Shown here in pieces: positions 56,840-64,000 of a stretch of DNA of 64,000 bases; within the stretch, counting starts at the first letter, position 1, and every line of letters begins with the position of its first letter. The position numbers and the translations under genes are program-made. A model generated the notes under the pieces. The model ran no database searches. It had not been told where the DNA came from and saw only the letters and a list, made by a program, of their open reading frames with translations. Source of the stretch: Planctomycetota bacterium (GTDB lineage: Bacteria > Planctomycetota > Planctomycetia > Pirellulales > UBA1268); assembly GCA_003669605.1 (NCBI GenBank), contig QWOP01000077.1:1-64000 (forward strand), given 5' to 3'.

Positions 56840-58068
56840 GCGAGCGAGTTTTTCGCAGCCTCGACGAGTCGCTCGAGAGGCGATTGGCCGGGGTCGAGAT
56901 GCGGCAGTACGAGGCCCGGCTCAGCGAACTTCTCTACTGGGACCAGCGTGATCCCTGTGACGTGTCGATCCTGCCACTGGTGCTCACCGCCGAGCGCCAT
57001 GCCGCCTACGAGCAGGCCGCCGAGAGGATCTGCCGGGCGGCCCTCGATGCCTTCGTCGAACGGCGCCACGCTGAGCGATTCCTCGGGGACTCTCTCCAGC
57101 AACTGGTGCAGGGATTCCCTCTCCGTCAGGGAGTGATCTCTGGCAACGCCCGTTTCGATTTCCTCGAGCAGGGGGACGATATCCGCCTTGTGGAGATGAA
57201 TTTTGTCGGTGTGGGGACGGTGGGGCATTCGCTCCAGGCGACGCGGGCGCTGATGGATATCGTGCCGGAACTCGGCGAGCGCTATCGTCTCCTCCATCCC
57301 ACAGATGCCTTCCGCGAGCAGTTGCTGCGGCAGGGGATCTCCACGATCGCTCTGCTCACGAAGGACAACGACCGCGAGTTTTATGGCTCATGGCTCGACC
57401 GGGTGATCATCGCCGAGGGGGTGAAGCCTGTGGAGATGATCATCGTGCCGCGGGCGGAGTGGCCGGAATTCACCAGCGACGGCGCCGGGCTTTTATTCCG
57501 TGGCCGGAAGATCGACGCCATCTATCCCCGCGAACTGACCTGGCAGGATTCGATGCGGGCCGGGGCCGACTGGTGCCGGTTCTTCCTCTCGAGCGGTGCC
57601 TTCTGCTTCGACCACTGGTCGCTGATCCTGGTGGAGGACAAGGATCTGCGCTTCCTCGCGCGGATCGATCCCGCTGCCGAGGCCTACCTCCCCCGCACGA
57701 TCGATCTTGAGGCCCTCCCGGCTGGGGCCGACGCCTCCGGGATGGTGCTCAAGCGGAAGCACGAGCATGGCGGCGAGGGGGTGTGGATGTCGCCGGTGGA
57801 GCTGCCGCAGGAGCATCGTGGCGAATATCTCCTCCAGGAACGGGTCGCCATGAACCAGACCCGAGTCAGGAGCCTGATGGGCTTTGAGGGGGTGGTGTCG
57901 TACGACGTGGCGGCGCATGTCAATTACGACTACGACCTGGAGAGCCGCACGCTCCTCAGATGCCGCGTGAGTGGGTATCTTTCACGCTATGCGCCGCGCG
58001 GTGACATCGTCAACATCTCGAAGGGAGGGGGCGTGATCCCCGTCCTGGTGGAGAGGAGTGAGACATGA
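56836..58068 (+). CDS. ATP-grasp-like protein, paralogue of gene 2, gene 3 of 4
   Basis: The protein has 410 residues; ATG 56836 overlaps the upstream stop as ATGA. It shares gene 2's landmarks: DPCDVSILPLVLTAERHA, GNARFDFLEQGDDIRLVE, EDKDLRFLARID, KHEHGGEGVWMSP as the Gly-rich loop, and GYLSRYAPRGDIVNISKGGG at the end. Overall similarity to gene 2 is moderate, so the two are ancient duplicates likely adding different units. The Lys of KRKHEHGGEG and the Glu of LLQERVAMNQ are in positions expected for ATP and metal binding. It probably forms a second amide bond in the same pathway. Confidence 0.65.
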   Translation: MSERVFRSLDESLERRLAGVEMRQYEARLSELLYWDQRDPCDVSILPLVLTAERHAAYEQAAERICRAALDAFVERRHAERFLGDSLQQLVQGFPLRQGVISGNARFDFLEQGDDIRLVEMNFVGVGTVGHSLQATRALMDIVPELGERYRLLHPTDAFREQLLRQGISTIALLTKDNDREFYGSWLDRVIIAEGVKPVEMIIVPRAEWPEFTSDGAGLLFRGRKIDAIYPRELTWQDSMRAGADWCRFFLSSGAFCFDHWSLILVEDKDLRFLARIDPAAEAYLPRTIDLEALPAGADASGMVLKRKHEHGGEGVWMSPVELPQEHRGEYLLQERVAMNQTRVRSLMGFEGVVSYDVAAHVNYDYDLESRTLLRCRVSGYLSRYAPRGDIVNISKGGGVIPVLVERSET

Positions 58069-58988
58069 GGAAACGCACGATCGGCGGAATCGGCTACATC
58101 GAACGGCCGATATTCAAGTTTGATTGGGCCGTCGACCGCCGGCAGGTGGAATCGATGATGGCCGCCCGGGACGATGATTTCCTCATGGTCCATTGGAACG
58201 ATCTCGACCTGTCTCTCTCCACCGAGCACGCCTACGACATGCGCCGGGAGTGTTGGACGGCGGCAGACTTCTCGGCCTGCGACGCGCTGTTGATCCTCGA
58301 GGTGCCGACGCCGCAGACGACCTTCGCCGATTTCGCCCGGTCGCAAACGATCCTGCGGACGATCCGGGAGCGGAGAATCCCGGCCTTGCCGTCAGCGTCT
58401 ACTTTCATCGACTATGTCGAGAAACGGTATCTCATCGAGCGGTCCGACATGCCCTTGCCACAGACCGTATTGCTCACGGCAACGAGCGACATCGCCGCGC
58501 TTCTGGCCGGCTTCGGGGAGACGGTGGTCGTCAAGCCGCTGGTCGGGTTCAGCGGCCGAGGGGTGGTGAAACTGCCGAACTCGGTCGAACGAGTCCGGGA
58601 GATTCTCGAACCGGGGCGAGAGTACCTCCTGCAGGAGTATCTTCCCGAGATCGCCGCCGGGGAGCGATGCCTGTTTTTCTTCGCAAAGAAATATCGCTAT
58701 GCGCTCGTGAAGCGACCGCACGCGGGGCAATTCATCACCAACGAGGAGCATGCAGAGTTTGAGCGCTACGAGCCGACGGCGGCCGAATTGGCTCTGGCGG
58801 GCGCCGCCATCGAACGGTTTGGCAGTCCGTCACTCATCGAGCGGGTTGATATCGTGGGTTCGAAGGTCATCGAGATGACCATCGACGGCCCCGGCCTGGC
58901 GATTCAGTTGTGCGGCGTCGAGCGCGAGGTGGGCCACTGGACGTACGAAGCCCTCGACATGACCATCGCCGCGTGCCCGCCGCGATGA
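58065..58988 (+). CDS. ATP-grasp enzyme (RimK/glutathione synthetase-like), gene 4 of 4
   Basis: The protein has 307 residues; ATG 58065 overlaps the upstream stop as ATGA. It has a canonical ATP-grasp core with VVVKPLVGFSGRGVVKL as the Gly-rich loop, REYLLQEYLPEIAAGERCLFFFAKKYRYAL as the substrate-side strand, and RVDIVGSKVIEMTIDGPGL near the C-terminus. The order and size resemble RimK or prokaryotic glutathione synthetase, enzymes that join an amine to a carboxylate via an acyl phosphate. Its late place in the operon suggests a last ligation or tailoring step. It is followed, after 26 bases, by the convergent Mla-type MCE gene. Confidence 0.78.
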   Translation: MRKRTIGGIGYIERPIFKFDWAVDRRQVESMMAARDDDFLMVHWNDLDLSLSTEHAYDMRRECWTAADFSACDALLILEVPTPQTTFADFARSQTILRTIRERRIPALPSASTFIDYVEKRYLIERSDMPLPQTVLLTATSDIAALLAGFGETVVVKPLVGFSGRGVVKLPNSVERVREILEPGREYLLQEYLPEIAAGERCLFFFAKKYRYALVKRPHAGQFITNEEHAEFERYEPTAAELALAGAAIERFGSPSLIERVDIVGSKVIEMTIDGPGLAIQLCGVEREVGHWTYEALDMTIAACPPR

Positions 58989-59014
58989 CGAGACGGCGGC
59001 CGGCGAGCATCCGC

Positions 59015-60091
59015 TCACTTGACCCCCGGCGGGCGGCGGTCGAGGGCGCCGCGGACCCCGAGCTGCTCGGGGTGGCGGGCGATCTTGTCGGTGAACACCC
59101 GGACGTCGTCGACGATCGGACGGAGTTCGCGGGTCAGGTGGTTGACGTTGGAGACCGCCTCGCTGAGTTCGTCGTAGACCTTGGGATCGCGGACGAGCTT
59201 GCCGATCGTGCCCTCTGACTCTGACAGGGCCTTGGTGAACTGCGAGGCCTGCTGGAGCACGCCGTCGAGGCGGCCGATCGTCCGATCGATCTGGGCCACC
59301 ATTTCGCCTCCCCGTTCGCCGAGCGGTCGGGTGAGGCCTTCGAGGTTCCGCAGGTTGCGATCGGCGGCATCGACGGTCGTGCCGATCCCCTTGACCGTCG
59401 ATTTGAGGTCGGCGATCACCTCCGGCAACGCACTGATCGTGTCGAGGATCTCCTCGCGGGCTGCGGCGTTGCCGACGACGGCGTTGATGTTGGTCATCGC
59501 CAGGCTGAAGTTTTCGAGCGCCGACTCGGTCTTCTGCACGAGTTGGCGGAAGCGATCCTCGTTCTCGCCATTGAGCAGCAGGCGGTCGAGGTTGGCTGAG
59601 AGTTTGCTCACCGAGTCGCTGGCCAGGACAAGCGACTCAAGGGCGCTGCCGAGTTTCGGCTCCAGCGAGGCGAAGACCTCGAACGGGTTTCGTGAGATCC
59701 CCCCTTGAATGACCTCGTTCTCCGCCAGTTTTTGCCGTGGGGTCTGGATGATGCCGGGCACGAGAGAGATTTCCGCGTCGCCGAGGAGCGATCCTGTGAT
59801 CCGCGCCTCCTCGTCACGGTAGATGGGGACGGCGGAATCGATGTCGGCGACGACATTCACCCCCCCCTTCTCGTCGAGAGCCACGTCCTTGACCCGTCCC
59901 ACGAGGATCCCGTTCTTGCGGACGGGAGTCCCGGAGGTGACGCCGCGGGCATCGGAGAAATTCATCCGCAGCGGATAGGTGCGCTGGACGAGCGACGGCA
60001 AGTCGCCGAAGAGGACGATGAGGATGCCGGCAATGATGGCCGTGGCCAGCACCATCACGCCGACGCGGAACTGCATGACGCGGTCGTTCAT
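59015..60091 (-). CDS. mlaD: MlaD-type MCE-domain protein (lipid transport)
   Basis: The protein has 358 residues; ATG 60091 overlaps the ATPase gene's stop as ATGA. Residues 1-30 form an N-terminal membrane anchor (FRVGVMVLATAIIAGILIVLFG). The MCE domain follows (LRMNFSDARGVTSGTPVRKNGILVGRVKDVAL, ARITGSLLGDAEISLVPG). The C-terminal two thirds is helical (LASLEPKLGSALESLVLASDSVSKLSANLDRLL and DLKSTVKGIGTTVDAADRNLRNL), longer than E. coli MlaD and closer to the long-helix MCE type that makes a tunnel. It binds lipid between inner membrane permease and outer membrane. Third gene of the Mla operon. Confidence 0.93.
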   Translation of the reverse strand: MNDRVMQFRVGVMVLATAIIAGILIVLFGDLPSLVQRTYPLRMNFSDARGVTSGTPVRKNGILVGRVKDVALDEKGGVNVVADIDSAVPIYRDEEARITGSLLGDAEISLVPGIIQTPRQKLAENEVIQGGISRNPFEVFASLEPKLGSALESLVLASDSVSKLSANLDRLLLNGENEDRFRQLVQKTESALENFSLAMTNINAVVGNAAAREEILDTISALPEVIADLKSTVKGIGTTVDAADRNLRNLEGLTRPLGERGGEMVAQIDRTIGRLDGVLQQASQFTKALSESEGTIGKLVRDPKVYDELSEAVSNVNHLTRELRPIVDDVRVFTDKIARHPEQLGVRGALDRRPPGVK

Positions 60092-60993
60092 GGGGAATCT
60101 GCCTCGTGCGGAGCCTCGTCGTCAGCCGATCCGGTGTCCGGGAAGCCGGCCCGTTCCTGTTCGTCGCGCAGTTCCGTCAGTCGGGCGCCGGCCCGCCCTT
60201 CGACAAACTGACTGATCCGCGGATCGCTGCATCGGTCAAGTTCTGCGGGCGTGCCTTCGAAAACGATCTGTGAAGTGGCAGCCCCAAGGCGGAAGAGTGG
60301 GTAGAGCATGATGATCCGGTCTCCCACTTTCCGCGCGGTGTTCATGTCGTGGGTGACGACGACGCTGGTGACTCCGCTCCGCGCCCGAACGCGGAGGATG
60401 AGCTCATTGATGACGTCGCTCATGATCGGATCGAGCCCGGTGGTCGGCTCGTCGTAGAGGACCACCGGCGGGTCGAGGGCCAGCGCCCGGGCGAGCCCCG
60501 CCCGCTTCCGCATGCCGCCGGAGATCTGCACTGGCTTCTTGGCGGCTGCCGAGCGGGGCAGGCCCACTTCCGCCAGCAGTTCGTCGACGATGCTGCGGAT
60601 CTCTGATTCCGGGAGACGGGTGTGCTCGCGGAGCGGGAAGGCGATGTTTTCGAAGATGGAGAGGCTGTCGAAAAGCGCAGCGCCCTGGAACACAAACCCG
60701 TAGCGTGTCCGGAGGTGAGCCAACGCCCTTTCGCTCAGCCGGGAGATCGACTGTCCCTCGAATCGCACATCGCCGGCAGTGGGCTTCACCAGGCCGATGA
60801 GCGTCTTGAGGAGAACGGTCTTGCCGCAGCCGCTCTCGCCCACAATCACCAGCGTCTGACCGGCAGGAATGGCGATCGAAATCGTGCGGAGCACGGCCTG
60901 CTCGCCAAACTGTACGGAGAGTCCATCCACTTCCAGCAGCGGTCCGGTGGACCGGCCGGCATCCGTCGTGGCGGTGGAGGCAAGGGCGGTCAT
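60088..60993 (-). CDS. mlaF: MlaF-type ABC transporter ATPase (lipid transport)
   Basis: The protein has 301 residues from ATG 60993. The ATPase signatures are complete: GESGCGKT (Walker A), FQGAALFDSLSIFENIAFPL (typical MlaF Q-loop), SGGMRKRAGLARALALDP (MlaF-type signature, SGGM), and LYDEPTTGLDP with the following VVVTHDM (Walker B and H-loop). The C-terminal tail is acidic. It powers the MlaE permease. It lies 16 bases after the permease gene and is coupled to the MCE gene. MlaB-type STAS and MlaC-type genes are not in the window. Confidence 0.95.
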   Translation of the reverse strand: MTALASTATTDAGRSTGPLLEVDGLSVQFGEQAVLRTISIAIPAGQTLVIVGESGCGKTVLLKTLIGLVKPTAGDVRFEGQSISRLSERALAHLRTRYGFVFQGAALFDSLSIFENIAFPLREHTRLPESEIRSIVDELLAEVGLPRSAAAKKPVQISGGMRKRAGLARALALDPPVVLYDEPTTGLDPIMSDVINELILRVRARSGVTSVVVTHDMNTARKVGDRIIMLYPLFRLGAATSQIVFEGTPAELDRCSDPRISQFVEGRAGARLTELRDEQERAGFPDTGSADDEAPHEADSP

Positions 60994-61009
60994 GGCGGTA
61001 ACGGCCTGC

Positions 61010-61888
61010 TCAGAGCAGGCGGCGGGGGCCTTCGGGGCGGAAGAAATCGTGGACGTTGTTGAGCCAGATCCCCAGGAAAAGGTCGAGGACGAGGATCAGG
61101 ATGAAGGAATGGACGAAGGCGTTGGTGGCGCTGCGGCCCACCCCTTCGGCCCCCGGTTCGCTGTGGAAGCCGTGGTGGCAACTGACCAGCGCGATCGCGG
61201 CTCCGAAGAACAGGCTCTTGAAGATGCCCATCAGGAAGTCGAAGGCATCGACGTATTCGCGGGAGTTGTTCCAGTAATGGTGGTAGTCGATGCTGAGGAC
61301 GAGGTGCGAATAGAGATAGCCCCCGAGGACTCCCATGAAGTCGGCCATCACGGTGAGCGTCGGGATCAGCACCAAGCAGCCGAGGAAACGGGGTACGACG
61401 AGGTAATAGATGGGGTTGGCCCCCATGCTCTCCAGGGCATCGATTTGCTCGGTGACCCGCATCGTTCCCAGTTCGGCGGCCATGGCACTGCCGACGCGGC
61501 CGGCGAGCATGGTCGCCGCGAGCACCGGTCCAAGTTCGCGGACCAGGGAGAGGTTGATCACCGATCCCAGCCGTGTCTCCAAGCCGATGGCCTTGAATTG
61601 GGTGTAGCTTTGGACGGCCAGCACCATGCCGATGAACAGTCCGGTGAGCGCCACCACTGGCAGGGAGCGGACGCCGATCTGATAGAAGCACGGCAGGAGG
61701 ACATCACGCCGCTGCCGGCGGGAGAAGATCCAGCCGATCGTCCGCAGCGAGAACAGCGTCACTTCGCCGATGCCGGTGACCTGGCTGAGGACGACTGCGC
61801 CGAGGAGGGCGATCTGGCCGGCGATCCAGTCGGCGATCCCGGCCGATGGAGCGGCGTTTGGACTGGCGGGCTGGGTGGATGATGCCAT
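61010..61888 (-). CDS. mlaE: MlaE-type permease (lipid transport)
   Basis: The protein has 292 residues from ATG 61888. It matches the MlaE/YrbE permease: VALTGLFIGMVLAVQSYTQF (first MlaE helix), LGSVINLSLVRELGPVLAATMLAGRVGSAMAAELGTMRVTEQIDALE (the conserved ELG-x-M core), then NPIYYLVVPRFLG and about five hydrophobic segments. The N-terminal 30 residues are Pro/Ala-rich. It forms the inner membrane channel of the phospholipid transport complex. First gene of the operon; about 156 bases separate it from the minus-strand SHD1 gene upstream. Confidence 0.95.
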   Translation of the reverse strand: MASSTQPASPNAAPSAGIADWIAGQIALLGAVVLSQVTGIGEVTLFSLRTIGWIFSRRQRRDVLLPCFYQIGVRSLPVVALTGLFIGMVLAVQSYTQFKAIGLETRLGSVINLSLVRELGPVLAATMLAGRVGSAMAAELGTMRVTEQIDALESMGANPIYYLVVPRFLGCLVLIPTLTVMADFMGVLGGYLYSHLVLSIDYHHYWNNSREYVDAFDFLMGIFKSLFFGAAIALVSCHHGFHSEPGAEGVGRSATNAFVHSFILILVLDLFLGIWLNNVHDFFRPEGPRRLL

Positions 61889-62044
61889 GGCGGTCTGCCC
61901 GCGCGTGTGGCGCGGTGCTCCTTACCGGTGGCATCGGATGGATCGGCGGGGCAACTTGAGCCGGTCGTGCGGGCGGGACGGAATCTGGAGGGGGATGGCA
62001 AAGCAGGAGGGATGGTGAGGGCCGGCGGATCCACTTCACCCGCC

Positions 62045-64000
62045 TCAGGGACGGCGGCCACCCGGAAATCCCGGTGTTGGCGGGGCTGCGGTCTCTCGGG
62101 GGAGTTTCGCATCGCTCCAGGAACCGTTCTGCAGGGAACTGAATCCTGGTTGGAAGTCGCCGTCGGTGCGCGGAATTCTGGGCGGGATGTGGAGTCGGGC
62201 AAAGAATTCCGGCTCGGGCCGCTCCATTCTGCTCACCCCCTGCTGCACCGATTCCCCTTCGCGGAGCATCAGCAGCGGACCGACCCGATTTTCCGTTTTT
62301 TTCGTCCACAGCAAATCGGTACCGCGACGGATGTCGAGTTCAGCCTTGAAGGGCCGGATGGTGGCTGTCGTCACCGACCTGGCATTCCGGAAGTCGCGGA
62401 ACTTCAGTTCCTGCTGCGGGGCCCGCTCGAGCCTGGCGACGAGTTGGGTGGGGGCGTTTTCCTGCACCACCCATCCGATCGCCTGAGAAGACTCGCCGAG
62501 GGATCTGCGGATCGCCTGCTCATCGATGGGGATCTCCGGGCCCAGCCGGTTGTCGACGACGATCGAGACCGGCATCCCTGGCCGCATCAGCAGGCCGTCG
62601 TCACCGGCGCCGAGAATTGCCCCCGCCACATGGCCGACTGGGAGATGGGGGATGTCGATCGCGGTGATCTGGCACTGGCTGTAGTCGCCGCCGAGCCATG
62701 CCTTGCCAGCGGCGACTGTGGCTCCCTTTTGGTTGGGCAGTCCGTACCACCAGAGCACCATGCCGAGTTCGGTGTCCACCGCCCGGCCCGACATGGAGAG
62801 GAGCGTCCGCGGTCCCACCCAACGGACTGGATTGCTGCCGAGAAACTCGGTGGTGATGCCGCCGGCCACAATCTTGTCGGCGGCGCAGTCCCACACCTGA
62901 AAGCGGCTGTCATCGCACATCGCCAGACGCTGGCCGGCAGGATCGAAGTCGAGGGCCGGAGACCATCCCGACTGCGTCAGCCGCCGCCGCAATTTGCCGG
63001 TGGCCGCATCGATCACCGCCGCCGTGCCGTCGCGGACGACCGCCAGAAAGACGCCGTTGGGGCTCACCGCCGGCGGAAGTCTGGCGGGAACCCCATTGAT
63101 CCGGTAGAGCAGCCGGGCAGCGGGGAGATCCCACACAAAGAGGGTTTCGTTGACGATCGCGGCCAGATGGGAGCCGGAGAGGAGCTTGGCCCACTCGAGG
63201 TTCGGTGACACAGGACTGCCACCGGTGGGGAGTGAACGGCGGTAGACAACCTCCCCGCCCCCCTCGGCCAGTCCCTTGACGACCACCAATTCCCCCCCTC
63301 GATCGATGGCGTCGACGCCTTCGATCAGCAGCGAATGGCCACTGTCGGGGTCGTGATCGAGGAGATGCGTCTTCTTCGTCGATTCCCACACCACGTCGGC
63401 CTGCCGCTCAATCCAATCGACAAGATAGACGCGTCCCTGGGCTGCTTTGGGATCGGCCGGGGCGTGCGGGGCAACCGACACCAGCAGTTTGCGGCAGCCG
63501 GCGTCGACGGGGCGGGGGGCCGACACTTTGTCGACGGCCTGGATTGGGCAGACCACCACTGTCCCGGGGTCGGCAGGCGGAGCCGCGTCGGCAGGATCAG
63601 GTTCGAAATCACCATCCACTCTGTCGATGATGATGTCGACGATCCGGCCCGAGTCGGGGAGCGCCGCCTGGTTTCCCACCGACTTTGAGGGAGGTCCCTT
63701 GCGGAGTCCACGCCGTGGTACGGAGGGCGTCGCCGCGGCGGATGAGGCGGGGAGGCTGGACGGAGCGGGCTTGGGGGCGGTGATCTTTTCGACGTAGGCC
63801 CGGTCGGCGTCACTGAGTTTTTTCAAAGGGACGGTGATCTCCTTGTCGTCCGCCTTGCGGAGGAGCACCGCATCCCCTTGGAGCTCGACCAGCCTGGCCC
63901 GCACCTGAAAGCCGCCGCTGGTATCCTTCCAGAGCCGCATCTCGCCGAGCGCGGGCTCCGCGGCTGCCGCGGGGAGGGCAAGCAGGATCAAGACACCACA
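62045..64000 (-). CDS. SHD1-domain protein with beta-propeller-like C-terminus, 5' end off the window
   Basis: At least 651 residues. The frame is open to the last base; the visible start is inside a signal-peptide core (VLILLALPAAAAEP), so the true start lies beyond 64000. Residues from about 10 to 60 form an SHD1 (SLA1 homology) domain: MRLWKDTSGGFQVRARLVELQGDAVLLRKADDKEITVPLKKLSDADRAYV, the common planctomycete form. A disordered Pro/Ala/Ser-rich linker follows. From about 160 to 480 repeated strands (LVVSVAPHAPADPK, YLVDWIERQADVVWE, LFVWDLPAARLLYRING, AAVIDAATGKLRRRL) suggest a WD40/PQQ-type propeller. The end is Pro/Phe-rich. Function unknown; probably a periplasmic or surface scaffold. 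Confidence 0.82.
   Translation of the reverse strand, partial: CGVLILLALPAAAAEPALGEMRLWKDTSGGFQVRARLVELQGDAVLLRKADDKEITVPLKKLSDADRAYVEKITAPKPAPSSLPASSAAATPSVPRRGLRKGPPSKSVGNQAALPDSGRIVDIIIDRVDGDFEPDPADAAPPADPGTVVVCPIQAVDKVSAPRPVDAGCRKLLVSVAPHAPADPKAAQGRVYLVDWIERQADVVWESTKKTHLLDHDPDSGHSLLIEGVDAIDRGGELVVVKGLAEGGGEVVYRRSLPTGGSPVSPNLEWAKLLSGSHLAAIVNETLFVWDLPAARLLYRINGVPARLPPAVSPNGVFLAVVRDGTAAVIDAATGKLRRRLTQSGWSPALDFDPAGQRLAMCDDSRFQVWDCAADKIVAGGITTEFLGSNPVRWVGPRTLLSMSGRAVDTELGMVLWWYGLPNQKGATVAAGKAWLGGDYSQCQITAIDIPHLPVGHVAGAILGAGDDGLLMRPGMPVSIVVDNRLGPEIPIDEQAIRRSLGESSQAIGWVVQENAPTQLVARLERAPQQELKFRDFRNARSVTTATIRPFKAELDIRRGTDLLWTKKTENRVGPLLMLREGESVQQGVSRMERPEPEFFARLHIPPRIPRTDGDFQPGFSSLQNGSWSDAKLPRETAAPPTPGFPGGRRP

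Noticed and set aside
1-64000. tRNA, rRNA, CRISPR or riboswitch elements
   Set aside because: I found no cloverleaf-like T-loop motif (GGTTCGA-type) with fitting arms, no rRNA-like segment, no spaced short repeat array and no known riboswitch core by eye. A tRNAscan, Infernal and CRISPR search would settle this.

Overview
The window is chromosomal DNA from a planctomycete, most likely a member of the Pirellulales. The evidence is high GC with strong GC3 bias (long antisense shadow ORFs almost everywhere) and families typical of the phylum: two pairs of CxxCH-heme/DUF1549/DUF1553 protein plus DUF1501 protein, a PVC-type membrane-bound-dehydrogenase/cytochrome fusion, a YTV-repeat exported protein, a DUF1080 (3-keto-disaccharide hydrolase) protein, an SHD1-domain protein and a bacterial topoisomerase VI B subunit. 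I saw no rRNA, tRNA, CRISPR array or intact insertion sequence.

Layout. 1-1548: two Lys-rich helical proteins of unknown function, visibly less GC-rich than the rest; the first is cut by the window edge. 1592-8284: an exported PQQ/beta-propeller protein divergent from a very large unknown protein (about 1349 aa), then a DUF1080 lipoprotein-like enzyme. 8466-10233: a LipB-like gene coupled to lipA. 10262-15363 (minus strand): argH, an exported HEAT/pseudo-receiver protein and a receiver-less sigma-54 activator. 15466-17598: DinG-type helicase. 17599-17958: gene debris with a Uma2-family fragment broken by a 23-bp tandem duplication. 17959-22424: a CBM9-like protein divergent from the large NPCBM/heme protein. 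22477-23997: glycogen synthase. 24226-28003: a Cys-rich exported protein and a coupled minus-strand operon of two methyltransferases and an unknown protein. 28130-34067: a repeat/coiled-coil exported protein coupled to the first DUF1549/DUF1553-DUF1501 pair. 34209-36137: Kup potassium transporter. 36160-41675: the second such pair, coupled to a TIM-barrel sugar isomerase. 41777-44056: topoisomerase VI B. 44297-47618: two small secreted proteins, a MerR-TPR protein and NADP isocitrate dehydrogenase. 47814-49922: YTV-repeat protein with a clear intrinsic terminator. 50143-53062 (minus): ABC exporter with DUF1854 partner. 54116-58988 (plus): four back-to-back ATP-grasp genes. 59015-61888 (minus): Mla-type lipid transport module (permease, ATPase, MCE protein). 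62045-64000: SHD1/beta-propeller protein cut by the window edge.

How parts fit. The most interesting block is 50143-58988: an ABC exporter/DUF1854 pair, of the type otherwise linked to cyanophycin genes, lies divergent from a tightly coupled operon of four different ATP-grasp ligases with no Mur ligase, NRPS or ribosomal-peptide gene nearby. This looks like a non-ribosomal, ATP-grasp-made peptide or conjugate pathway with its own exporter; the product is unknown. Other points worth a second look are a LipB homologue that appears to lack both catalytic residues, a DinG missing one Fe-S cysteine, a topoisomerase VI B with a duplicated H2TH-like segment and no A subunit beside it, and an exported HEAT protein carrying a degenerate response-regulator receiver.
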